DNA of 64,000 bases from the NCBI RefSeq assembly GCF_000765665.2, contig NZ_JROZ02000001.1, positions 62,001-126,000 on the forward strand, written 5' to 3'. This DNA is from Helicobacter sp. MIT 05-5293. GTDB lineage: Bacteria > Campylobacterota > Campylobacteria > Campylobacterales > Helicobacteraceae. Shown here piece by piece: positions 52,701 to 60,267 of this stretch (position 1 is the first letter of the stretch; each line of letters starts with the position of its first letter). The notes under the pieces were generated by a model. The model did no database searches, was not told where the DNA came from, and saw nothing but the letters and a program-made list of their open reading frames with translations. Position numbers and translations under genes: made by a program.

Positions 52701-54390
52701 AAGTTTGATAATCGGTTTAATAAGTTTAGTGCTCATAGCGGTTTTGGTCGTTATATTATTGCTTAAAGATTCTAGTGAATTGGTCAGCATAAAACAAGCT
52801 CAAGAATTGATAGAATCCAATCCGCCTCAAAAAATTATTTTTGATAGAGACTACTTGTATTTTGATATACAAGATAAACGATATAGGGTCAATAAAGAAT
52901 CTGTTTTGCCAATGGTGGGATATTTGGGCTGGGATTTTCCTATCGAAAGTAAAAATGAGCGTATGAAAGGTGAGATGATTGGTGAATTAGGTATTTTGAT
53001 TGTTATTTTGTTAGGGTTAGCAGTGCTTTTTCAAGCATTTAAAATGATTTTCAACAAAAACAAAGATGCTTCCCCAAAAAAAGTTGCTTCATCGCATTTT
53101 GACGCACCTTCTCCATTGTCTTCTTTGGAGCAAAGTAACAATGACGCATTAGTGCATAGCCCCCTGTCAAGTTCGGTAACTTTTAAAGATGTAGCAGGTA
53201 TTAGTGAGGTAAAAGAAGAGCTTTTTGAGATTATTGATTATTTGAAAAATACCAAAAAATATCAAGATTTGGGTATTAAACTTCCTAAGGGTGTGTTGTT
53301 AATTGGTCCTCCGGGTGTGGGCAAAACAATGATTGCTAAAGCCGTAGCAGGGGAAGCAGGTGTGCCGTTTTTTTATCAAAGTGGGTCAAGCTTCGTGCAA
53401 ATTTATGTGGGTATGGGTGCAAAACGCGTGAGGGATTTGTTTTTGAGAGCAAAATCCAAATCACCAAGCATCATTTTTATCGATGAGATTGATGCAGTAG
53501 GCAAGGCTCGAGGCAACACGCGTAGTGATGAGCGTGAGGCAACGCTCAATCAATTACTTACAGAGATGGACGGATTTGAAGATTCTAGCGGAGTGATTAT
53601 TATCGGAGCGACTAACAAAATCGAAGTGCTTGATGAGGCATTATTGCGTAGTGGGAGATTTGATCGTAGAATCTATGTAGAATTGCCGGATTTGAACGAG
53701 CGTGAGCATATTTTTGAAGTTTATTTACAAGGTAAATCGCATCGACTTGATGTGAAAGAAGTCGCGCGACTTTGCGTAGGATTCAGTGGAGCAGCAATTG
53801 CCTCTTTGGTCAATGAATCTGCTCTCAATGCGCTAAGGCGTAAATCACCTGTGATTGAGCTAGAAGATATTTTAGCGACTAAAGATAAGGTGCTTGTGGG
53901 CAAGAAAAAGCGTTTGAGTTTCAGTGAAAAAGAGAAAGAGATTCTTGCGACTTATCAATCAGCCAAAGCCTTAAGTGCTTATTGGCTTGAAGTGGATTTT
54001 GATAAAATTTCTCTGATTGCAGATAGTTTTAAAGAGATTGATAAAGAATTGGTAAGCAAAACAGAATTGGTCAATAAAATCAAAGTCGCTTTAGCGGGCA
54101 ATATCGCCGTAGAAATGATGCACCATCAAATTTTTAGTAATGCTCAAGAAGACATTGCAAAAGCTAAGGAAATCGCTACACAAATGTGTGAGCAATACGG
54201 AATGGCAGAGCGATTAATGACAGATTCAAGTGATATTTTGGTGATTTTGGAAAGTGCCAAAAAAGAGATGAGTGAGTTTTTGAGTGATTCTAAACCTGCC
54301 TTGATGAAAGTTGCCAAACATTTATTGGCGCAAGAGCGTTTGAGCAAAGAAGAGATTAAAACGCTTATTGATGATGCGTTTGAACGATGA
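52684..54390 (+). CDS. FtsH-like membrane AAA protein lacking the protease zinc motif
   Basis: A 568-residue FtsH paralogue. Two N-terminal membrane segments flank a short periplasmic domain. The AAA domain is intact: Walker A GPPGVGKT (about residue 208), pore loop IYVGMGAKRVRDLF, Walker B SIIFIDEIDAVG, and RSGRFDRRI with arginine fingers. In the protease domain the zinc motif HEAGH is replaced by YQSAK (from residue 424), while the downstream acidic ligand region (NAQEDIAKAKEIA) remains. It should bind and move proteins or ATP but not cut. The recalled H. pylori neighbour of mtaB is annotated ftsH too. Start 52684 or 52687. Confidence 0.9.
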   Translation: MMQRSKSLIIGLISLVLIAVLVVILLLKDSSELVSIKQAQELIESNPPQKIIFDRDYLYFDIQDKRYRVNKESVLPMVGYLGWDFPIESKNERMKGEMIGELGILIVILLGLAVLFQAFKMIFNKNKDASPKKVASSHFDAPSPLSSLEQSNNDALVHSPLSSSVTFKDVAGISEVKEELFEIIDYLKNTKKYQDLGIKLPKGVLLIGPPGVGKTMIAKAVAGEAGVPFFYQSGSSFVQIYVGMGAKRVRDLFLRAKSKSPSIIFIDEIDAVGKARGNTRSDEREATLNQLLTEMDGFEDSSGVIIIGATNKIEVLDEALLRSGRFDRRIYVELPDLNEREHIFEVYLQGKSHRLDVKEVARLCVGFSGAAIASLVNESALNALRRKSPVIELEDILATKDKVLVGKKKRLSFSEKEKEILATYQSAKALSAYWLEVDFDKISLIADSFKEIDKELVSKTELVNKIKVALAGNIAVEMMHHQIFSNAQEDIAKAKEIATQMCEQYGMAERLMTDSSDILVILESAKKEMSEFLSDSKPALMKVAKHLLAQERLSKEEIKTLIDDAFER

Positions 54391-54399
54391 GATTTTAAA

Positions 54400-54903
54400 A
54401 TGCCTTATTTTGGAGGTTTTGGTTTAAAAGGTGAGAGTGCATTATTTAAAGAGATTCTCCAAGATGATATGACAAATCCCTATGTCGCAGTGGGTTTTGA
54501 TGTCGGTTGTGTGGAGGCATTGTCGTATGTTCAAGATTGTATCAGATTTAAGCATCGTGTGCAAAAATTGATTCTTCTCTCGCCCTTATTTTGCCCGCTT
54601 TTAGATTCTGTGGATTATGAAAATGTGCAAAGTTATTGGGCATTAGGCGTGCAGCCCACGCATCATTTTGATACAATCAAACCTTATGTGCAAAATCATA
54701 CCCCGATGCTTACAAAACAACATGCTCTTTTTTTGTTTGAATGGGAAAAGGAAATGTTTGATTCTCTTAAAAAAAATGGCATTGAAATCAATGTTTATTT
54801 AGGAGGTATCGATCCTTTGATAGAATCTACCGAAGCATTAGATTTTTTTAAGGCATTTGCATCAGTGTGGATTTATCGGCATTTTGCGCATTTGTTGTGT
54901 TGA
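54400..54903 (+). CDS. BioV-like pimeloyl-ACP methyl ester esterase homologue, Asp at nucleophile position
   Basis: A 167-residue small alpha/beta-hydrolase. It resembles BioV, the Helicobacter-restricted esterase that releases pimeloyl-ACP for biotin synthesis: a short N-terminal GGFGLKGES, then the nucleophile elbow, KLILLSPLFCPL, the acid loop LGGIDPLIES (D138), and a final His in FAHLL (H164). The elbow reads G32-F-D34-V-G36, so the Ser nucleophile is replaced by Asp. It follows the FtsH-like gene by nine bases, as I recall in H. pylori. Activity is therefore doubtful or altered. Confidence 0.7.
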   Translation: MPYFGGFGLKGESALFKEILQDDMTNPYVAVGFDVGCVEALSYVQDCIRFKHRVQKLILLSPLFCPLLDSVDYENVQSYWALGVQPTHHFDTIKPYVQNHTPMLTKQHALFLFEWEKEMFDSLKKNGIEINVYLGGIDPLIESTEALDFFKAFASVWIYRHFAHLLC

Positions 54904-54929
54904 TTTGGTGGCATTTATCGTGGGATTTG

Positions 54930-54935
54930 TATAAT
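54930..54935 (+). promoter_or_regulatory. -10 box before the small ORF
   Basis: TTTGTATAAT, an exact TATAAT 28 bases before the ATG at 54964, and the only signal in this spacer. Confidence 0.5.
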
Positions 54936-54963
54936 ATTGCACCAATTCAAAAGGATTTGTGTA

Positions 54964-55104
54964 ATGAATAAATGGAAAAAATGGATTCTTGCATTACAAC
55001 ATACCAAAAATGCTGGTGGATTAAAATATCCAAGAATTTGTGTTGAGAGTGGTGCTCAAAGGTGTATTGCACGACATTGCTTGAAGATGCCCATTCGGTT
55101 TTGA
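54964..55104 (+). CDS. Possible small protein, 46 residues
   Basis: A short ORF beginning MNKWKKWILALQHTKN and ending CLKMPIRF. Support is from context: an exact TATAAT box 28 bases upstream, AAAGGA eight bases before the ATG, and no larger gene in the spacer. It is basic and holds three cysteines (about residues 26, 34, 40), so it could bind a metal. I recognise no family. It could also be the remnant of a longer gene; reading on in other frames shows nothing familiar. It converges with glcD ten bases away. Confidence 0.35.
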   Translation: MNKWKKWILALQHTKNAGGLKYPRICVESGAQRCIARHCLKMPIRF

Positions 55105-55113
55105 TGTATGAAA

Positions 55114-56499
55114 CTAAAGCCCCATTTTACCAGGATTAAGGATATTATTGGGATCAAATGCTTTTTTGAGATTCCGAAACAGATTCATTTCTTCGGGTGT
55201 GAAGGCGAGCTTCATAAATGGAGCTTTGGACAAACCGATACCATGCTCACCGCTAAGCGTGCCTTCTAAGTTAATAGCAACCTTGAAAATTTCTTCAATA
55301 CATTCATAACCTTTTTGAAGCGATGCTTTGTCATTAGGGTCTGGCACCATCACATTGGTATGCACATTCCCATCGCCGGTATGTCCAAAGCATGGAATCT
55401 TAAACCCATATTTTTGGCTTAGTTTGCCAATTTCTGTAAGCAATTCAGGCAATCGAGAACGTGGAACGGTGATGTCCTCATTGAGCTTCTTTTTACCATA
55501 AATTGTAATACTTTGGCTGACATTGCGTCTAGCGAACCATAGATCTTGTGATTCTTGTTCGTTTTGAGCGATTTTGAAGCTTTTACAACCATTTTCTTCA
55601 AAACGCGCTTGAAGTTCTTTGAGCTGCCAAGTAATTTGCTCGGGTATGTCGCCATCGACTTGTGTGATGAGAATTGCTCCCGCATCAATAGGCAATCCTT
55701 TGGAGAATCGCTCCTCGACTGCTCGAATACTAAGATTATCCAAAAATTCCATTGCCACAGGTGTAATACCACTCGCCATAGTTTTATACACAGCATTCAT
55801 TGCAGATTCTATATCGTCAAAGACGCCCATAGCAGATTGTGAGAATTTTGGTTTTGCAATGAGCTTAATGGTGATTTCTGTGATGACAGCAAGCGAACCC
55901 TCACTCGCAATCAATGTCCCGCAAATGTTAAATCCCGCAACATCTTTAATCGTTTTTTTACCTGCTCGGATAATATCACCATTAGGTAAAACAGCACGCA
56001 AAGCCATAATATAGTCTTTTGTGATACCATATTTTGCTGCTCTCATTCCGCCTGCATTTTCGCTGACATTGCCCCCTAAGGTGCTGTATTCTTGACTTGC
56101 AGGATCTGGAGGATAAAATAATCCTTTTGCTTCTACTGCCTCTTGAAAGATTTTATTGACAACGCCGGGCTGGACACGAGCAATAAGGTTTTTTTCATCA
56201 ATTTCGAGAATCTGATTAAAATGTCTCTCTAATGCCAAAATAATGCCACCATTGACAGGTAAAGCCCCACCGGTAAAACCACTACCCGCGCCGCGCGGTA
56301 TGATAGGAATACGATTCTCATTACAATATGACAATACTTTGCTGACATCTTGCTCATTGCGAGGAAAAATAACTGCTTCAGGTTCGTAACGCTCTTTAGT
56401 CGCATCATAACAATAAGCAATCAAATGCGCCTTATCATCGGAGTAATTCTCTTCTCCTACAATGTTTTTTAGGTTTTTTCGATGTTCTTCATAAAGCAT
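55114..56499 (-). CDS. glcD: FAD-linked oxidase GlcD family (glycolate/D-lactate oxidase subunit)
   Basis: A 461-residue flavoprotein. The FAD-binding type-4 domain has IPRGAGSGFTGGALP, LGGNVSENAGGMRAAKYGITKDYIMAL and KDVAGFNICGTLIASEGSLAVITEI. The C-terminal domain has GHTGDGNVH and LSGEHGIGLSKAPFM, then the end RNLKKAFDPNNILNPGKMGL. It oxidises glycolate or D-lactate and passes electrons onward; glcE and glcF are not adjacent. ATG 56499 has AAAGGAATAACA upstream and overlaps the PgbA-like gene by 11 bases. The order with pgbA matches H. pylori from memory. Confidence 0.93.
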   Translation of the reverse strand: MLYEEHRKNLKNIVGEENYSDDKAHLIAYCYDATKERYEPEAVIFPRNEQDVSKVLSYCNENRIPIIPRGAGSGFTGGALPVNGGIILALERHFNQILEIDEKNLIARVQPGVVNKIFQEAVEAKGLFYPPDPASQEYSTLGGNVSENAGGMRAAKYGITKDYIMALRAVLPNGDIIRAGKKTIKDVAGFNICGTLIASEGSLAVITEITIKLIAKPKFSQSAMGVFDDIESAMNAVYKTMASGITPVAMEFLDNLSIRAVEERFSKGLPIDAGAILITQVDGDIPEQITWQLKELQARFEENGCKSFKIAQNEQESQDLWFARRNVSQSITIYGKKKLNEDITVPRSRLPELLTEIGKLSQKYGFKIPCFGHTGDGNVHTNVMVPDPNDKASLQKGYECIEEIFKVAINLEGTLSGEHGIGLSKAPFMKLAFTPEEMNLFRNLKKAFDPNNILNPGKMGL

Positions 56500-57244
56500 T
56501 GTTATTCCTTTCATCAAAAGTCTTAAGCGGATTCTGTAGTAAATTATCGTAATAAGGGAAATATTGCCGCGATTTTTTTGAACGCATTTTGCTTGCTAGA
56601 GATCCTGTTTGAATATTAGCAATCCGTGAGAAAAAGGGTGCATGGGTAGATTCTAAAGTTGGCACGGGATAGTCGAGCGTCTGGAGAATCTCAAAACTTT
56701 GACAATCAAGAATGTTTATGCCATTGGAAGCTAGGATATAGATTAAGCCAATGCTGTAAATATTGCAAAATGCTTTAAAATGTTTGGGTTGAGGATCATT
56801 GATACCATCTTTTGCAAGGAATGCAGCAAATAAATCAATGTGCATAAAACGCGTGTGAGAGGTGAGAGCAATGATTTTATTGTAAGTTTCTTGATCGGGA
56901 GCAATGGCAATGGATTGATCGTAAAAACTACCAAAAATGATTTTATCCCCCTCCAAAGGCTCGGCTCTAGGTGTGGGAAGATAGCGTTGGGAGATTGATT
57001 CAAAAGGCATATATTCGGCAATAGCAATATCTTCTTGGATATTTTGAATCTGCGCATTAGCGATAATGACTTCATAGTTTTGCTTCTTTGCGAGAATGAT
57101 ACCACTTTGCCCGACTTGAAGATGCTCTGATTTAAAGCTTATTGTTTTATTACGAGAATCAACATTAATAATCTCCGTAGAGATAGGCTCGTAGTCAAAC
57201 GCATGGAGTGTTAAACTCAAAGCCAAAATGATCCATATTCTCAT
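56489..57244 (-). CDS. PgbA-like secreted protein, without the long C-terminal region
   Basis: A 251-residue protein with a signal peptide (IWIILALSLTLHA). By position between the nudix and glcD genes, and in its N-terminal style (YEPISTEIINVDSRNKTISFKSEHLQVGQSGIILAKK), it corresponds to H. pylori PgbA, described as a plasminogen-binding surface protein. That protein, as I recall, is about 450 residues with a charged C-terminal region ending in Lys. Here that part is missing and the end is NNNAL, so plasminogen binding should not be assumed. It joins the nudix gene without a gap. Confidence 0.65.
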   Translation of the reverse strand: MRIWIILALSLTLHAFDYEPISTEIINVDSRNKTISFKSEHLQVGQSGIILAKKQNYEVIIANAQIQNIQEDIAIAEYMPFESISQRYLPTPRAEPLEGDKIIFGSFYDQSIAIAPDQETYNKIIALTSHTRFMHIDLFAAFLAKDGINDPQPKHFKAFCNIYSIGLIYILASNGINILDCQSFEILQTLDYPVPTLESTHAPFFSRIANIQTGSLASKMRSKKSRQYFPYYDNLLQNPLKTFDERNNNAL

Positions 57245-57853
57245 TTATTTCTCCTTTTTTAATAAAGGGTATTGATGCAGAAACCACATTATCCCAAAGC
57301 CTAAACCGGGTGTTTTGATAATATCTTCATTAAATAGAAATTCCTCAAGATCTTTGACTTTGATAAAAATTGTCTCAATGACTTCACCATCAATACCACC
57401 GCCCTGTGAGATTTTATCGTCTTCTGTGATAGTAGCATAAAAAAGTGTTTGTTTAGCTCCTGAATTGCCAACAGATGTTCCAAATTCAGTAATTTTTCGG
57501 AGATTCTGTGTGTGATAACCACATTCTTCATACACTTCTTCGCATGCAATTTGTTCTAAAGTTTTGCCTTCTTTATCTACAAGCCCTGCACATAGCTCGT
57601 AAGTATAGCCTTTTTGTTGTGAGACAAAGACAGCGGGACGAAATTGCTTGACAAATAAGAGGCTATCTTTTTGTTGATGATAAAGGAGAATAGCGACACT
57701 ATCAAGACTTTCGATAAAATCCCATGTGCGTTTTACGCCGTTTTCTTTGTAAATCATACGGCGAGGTTTAATATATAGGGAATCTACGCATTCGCAAAAC
57801 GAAACATCACTGATATGAGAGATAGAATCTAGTGATGATAGAGAATACTTCAT
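57245..57853 (-). CDS. Nudix hydrolase, NUDT14-like (UDP-sugar diphosphatase type)
   Basis: A 202-residue Nudix enzyme. The box reads ELCAGLVDKEGKTLEQIACEEVYEECGYH, an atypical form with one extra residue and no Arg, close to that of eukaryotic NUDT14, which cleaves UDP-glucose. A preceding SLLFVKQFRPAVF and a following LRKITEFGTSVGNSGAKQTLFYATI fit ADP-ribose/UDP-sugar enzymes. It overlaps the csd3-like gene by four bases and abuts the PgbA-like gene. A role in nucleotide-sugar turnover near cell-wall genes is inference. Confidence 0.88.
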   Translation of the reverse strand: MKYSLSSLDSISHISDVSFCECVDSLYIKPRRMIYKENGVKRTWDFIESLDSVAILLYHQQKDSLLFVKQFRPAVFVSQQKGYTYELCAGLVDKEGKTLEQIACEEVYEECGYHTQNLRKITEFGTSVGNSGAKQTLFYATITEDDKISQGGGIDGEVIETIFIKVKDLEEFLFNEDIIKTPGLGFGIMWFLHQYPLLKKEK

Positions 57854-59115
57854 TGAGGATTTGCCTCTGTGGATTCTGTGGGTTGAGCTGTGCCTAAGGA
57901 TTTTGCAGATTCATCAGTTTCAGTGGGAGTTTCTGTAGAATCTGTATTTTCAATCGTTTCCGCAGGAATATTAAATGACTCATTGGGCGTGATTGAGGAA
58001 GTTTGGTTTTTTAAAGCCGCATCTAGTCTTTGGATAAATTCTTGTATGTGAGCATTGAATACTTCTTTTTCTTTTGCCTGCAATTCTTTATGCACAGCTT
58101 TCACATTGCTAAGAGGGTTGATGGGGGAATTATTGCGGTAGAGACCAAAATGCAAATGCGGACCTGTGCTTAATCCTGTCGTCCCTACGCGCCCGATGAA
58201 TTGCCCTCTCTTTACCTTTTTGCCGACTTTGATACCTGAAGCAAAAGAATTCATATGGGCGTATAGAGTTTTGAGGTTATTATCATGGCGGATTTCAATC
58301 AGATTCCCATAACCACCTCTTTTTCCTGCAAAGATCACCGTTCCATCAGCAGCAGCCACGATAGGAGTGCCTTTCGGTGCAGCGTAATCCACACCATAGT
58401 GAGGGCGGGTAGTGCCTAATATGGGGTGTTTGCGTCCTAGAGAGAATTTAGAACTGATTCTTGCTCCAGCCACGGGCATTTGCAGTAAGAATCCTTGAAT
58501 CTCTTTCCCTTCTTTATTATAATAGCGTCCATTAGTGAAGCGAAAAATGTAATGAGGTTTTTTATTGATTTCAATCACTGCTGCTTTGATTGTCGCATTG
58601 TTGAGAGGTTTGCCTAAGCGGTATCTGCGATCATAGATAATTGCAAGACGATCATTTTTTAAGACACTGCGGAAATTCACGCTATTTTTATAAGCGTTAA
58701 GAAATTCACTTACCAATCCTTTATCGTGCGTCATTTCTAGCAAATCTTGATAAGGGGATTTTTGGATTGCAATATTGATAGTTTGTTCTTGTTCAAAATA
58801 AATCATAGGAGTAAAGTCTAAGACATATTCACCATTGCGCTTAAAAATGTGAATCTGCATACCATCGCCGATAGGAATAAGGGCTTGAAGCAAATTATCT
58901 TCTTCGTCTAAGAGCGTGTAATAAGTAACACCTGCATAAATCTCCGATGTAAGCTCTCTGTCTTTTGGAGAGAGATTATAATAAACACTTGTAGGAATGT
59001 CATATTTTTGAAAAAAAGCAAAAAGTGTGTATCCAGATTCCCATTTTTGATTATGAGCAATTGCTCCAAAAGAAAAACTCCAACATAAAACCATCAGTAA
59101 AAAAATTTTTTTCAT
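57850..59115 (-). CDS. csd3: M23-family peptidoglycan endopeptidase Csd3/HdpA-like
   Basis: A 421-residue periplasmic protein with signal peptide. The LytM (M23) domain at about residues 215-330 has the zinc motifs HYGVDYAAPKGTPIVAAADGTV (HxxxD) and HLHFGLY (HxH). The N-terminal regions before it (about residues 30-210) fit the inhibitory and accessory domains of H. pylori Csd3, a DD-endopeptidase/carboxypeptidase for helical shape. The last 60 residues are Thr/Glu/Ser-rich and probably disordered. It starts the csd3-nudix-pgbA-like-glcD operon; its ribosome site is weak. Confidence 0.92.
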   Translation of the reverse strand: MKKIFLLMVLCWSFSFGAIAHNQKWESGYTLFAFFQKYDIPTSVYYNLSPKDRELTSEIYAGVTYYTLLDEEDNLLQALIPIGDGMQIHIFKRNGEYVLDFTPMIYFEQEQTINIAIQKSPYQDLLEMTHDKGLVSEFLNAYKNSVNFRSVLKNDRLAIIYDRRYRLGKPLNNATIKAAVIEINKKPHYIFRFTNGRYYNKEGKEIQGFLLQMPVAGARISSKFSLGRKHPILGTTRPHYGVDYAAPKGTPIVAAADGTVIFAGKRGGYGNLIEIRHDNNLKTLYAHMNSFASGIKVGKKVKRGQFIGRVGTTGLSTGPHLHFGLYRNNSPINPLSNVKAVHKELQAKEKEVFNAHIQEFIQRLDAALKNQTSSITPNESFNIPAETIENTDSTETPTETDESAKSLGTAQPTESTEANPQ

Positions 59116-59237
59116 CGTGCGTGTCTATCCCTCAATCCAAAATATCTTTTATTTTTAATTTGGTCTTTCAGCCTAAAATTTGCGATTCTAATATAAAAAT
59201 TTTAAAAAAATGTTAAAATATTCTTCCGATTTATATT

Positions 59238-59254
59238 TTGGCATTCTTTTTGCA
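59238..59254 (+). promoter_or_regulatory. Sigma54 (RpoN) promoter of the flgM-flgK cluster
   Basis: TTTGGCATTCTTTTTGCAT has the -24 GG (59240-59241) and -12 GC (59252-59253), 12 bases apart, with TTGCAT. It lies about 70 bases before the small membrane protein gene. Confidence 0.85.
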
Positions 59255-59322
59255 TTTAAGATTTGAAAAAGTGTTTTTCGATTGAGATAATATCGATTCT
59301 TGATTTAAAAGGGGTAGATTTA

Positions 59323-59523
59323 ATGAATATCGGATTAAAAAATTGGCTATTTCCTACGATTAGTTTTATCGTGTTTTTGTATGCAATGGTTTTGATTGGT
59401 ATTTGGACTTATCGCGTTGATGCGAATCAATCGCTATTTAGCGGTGCTAAAAAGCAAGGCTCGGCAACAACCCAACAACAACTCAAAGATTTGAAACAAG
59501 AAATGGAAAAATATGTCAAATAA
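59323..59523 (+). CDS. Small single-span membrane protein of the flagellar cluster
   Basis: A 66-residue protein with one membrane helix (TISFIVFLYAMVLIGIWTYRV, about residues 10-30) and a charged, Gln/Lys-rich C-terminus with coiled-coil character. No family is recognised. ATG 59323 follows AAAAGGGG; an open upstream frame would add sequence over the sigma54 promoter and is rejected. Position right after that promoter and before flgM suggests a flagellar or regulatory membrane role, but nothing in the sequence proves it. Confidence 0.7.
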   Translation: MNIGLKNWLFPTISFIVFLYAMVLIGIWTYRVDANQSLFSGAKKQGSATTQQQLKDLKQEMEKYVK

Positions 59524-59525
59524 GT

Positions 59526-59552
59526 TAAAGTTTTTTAAAAATGAGCCGATTT
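59526..59552 (+). promoter_or_regulatory. Sigma28 (FliA) promoter of flgM-flgN-flgK
   Basis: TAAAGTTT, an 11-base spacer, then GCCGATTT, nearly identical to the consensus TAAAGTTT-N11-GCCGATAA. Placed 31 bases before the flgM ATG. Confidence 0.88.
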
Positions 59553-59583
59553 GGTTCTAAATCTTCTTTAAAAGGTGGCTATT

Positions 59584-59796
59584 ATGATTAATGGTATCAA
59601 TACAAGCATAAATGCTTCAACAGTTATCAATAAGGAAACAGCTCCAAAGCTTAACGAAAGCAATGGGTTGAAAGAAAAGGAAGAAGTGCAGCTTTCTAGG
59701 GCAGATCAAATCAAAGAGCAAATCGCTAAAGGTGAATACAAGATTGATTTGCAACAAACTTCTGAAAAAATGGCATCAAATTTGCTTAACCTATAA
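59584..59796 (+). CDS. flgM: Anti-sigma28 factor FlgM
   Basis: A 70-residue protein that binds FliA and holds late flagellar genes off until the hook is complete. Low-complexity N-terminus with Asn/Ser/Thr, then the family's C-terminal helices: SRADQIKEQIAKGEYKIDLQQTSEKMASNLLNL, including the K-x-x-I-x-x-G-x-Y-x-I-D motif. ATG 59584 behind AAAGGTGG is preferred over an in-frame GTG. Both a sigma54 and a sigma28 promoter lie upstream, giving feedback of FliA on its own inhibitor. Confidence 0.92.
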   Translation: MINGINTSINASTVINKETAPKLNESNGLKEKEEVQLSRADQIKEQIAKGEYKIDLQQTSEKMASNLLNL

Positions 59797-59832
59797 AAAA
59801 GCCCTTTTAATGGGGTTATTTAGGAATAGGCA

Positions 59833-60258
59833 ATGTTATATAAATACCTCAATGGTGCTATTAGCGATCTTAATGAGTTGATTAAGCTTACAGAATCAGA
59901 TATCGCAGATATTCAAGTAGCAAATAACGAAGCGATTTTTTCTCGGACTGATCAAAAAAATCAGCTCGTTAAGGAATTTGAAACAAAAAAATCATTACTT
60001 CATCAAGAAATGATTGCTTTGAGGAATAAAAATCCCCAAAAGCCATTAGAAGAATTGCTTGATTCACAAGCAAGTGATTTGTTAGATGAAATGCGCAGTC
60101 GTTTAGAAAAACTTAAAGTTCTCAATACAGACTATGCCCGCAGTGTTTTTGCTGTTTCAGAGTTTTATAATTCTTTGATTCAGAGATTGATTCCTCATGA
60201 AAGTGATGGCTATGGACATCAAAAGTCAAAAAGCCATTTGCTTAAAATTCAAGCTTAA
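59833..60258 (+). CDS. FlgN-like flagellar export chaperone
   Basis: A 141-residue all-helical cytoplasmic protein. The pattern LNGAISDLNELIKLTESDIADIQVANNEAIFSRTDQKNQLVKEFETKKSLL fits FlgN, the chaperone for hook-associated proteins FlgK and FlgL. It lies between flgM and flgK, the position of flgN in many bacteria, and ten bases before flgK. A motif-level match is modest, so the call rests on length, helical content and context. The family is poorly conserved in this phylum. Confidence 0.78.
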   Translation: MLYKYLNGAISDLNELIKLTESDIADIQVANNEAIFSRTDQKNQLVKEFETKKSLLHQEMIALRNKNPQKPLEELLDSQASDLLDEMRSRLEKLKVLNTDYARSVFAVSEFYNSLIQRLIPHESDGYGHQKSKSHLLKIQA

Positions 60259-60267
60259 GGTTAGGCT

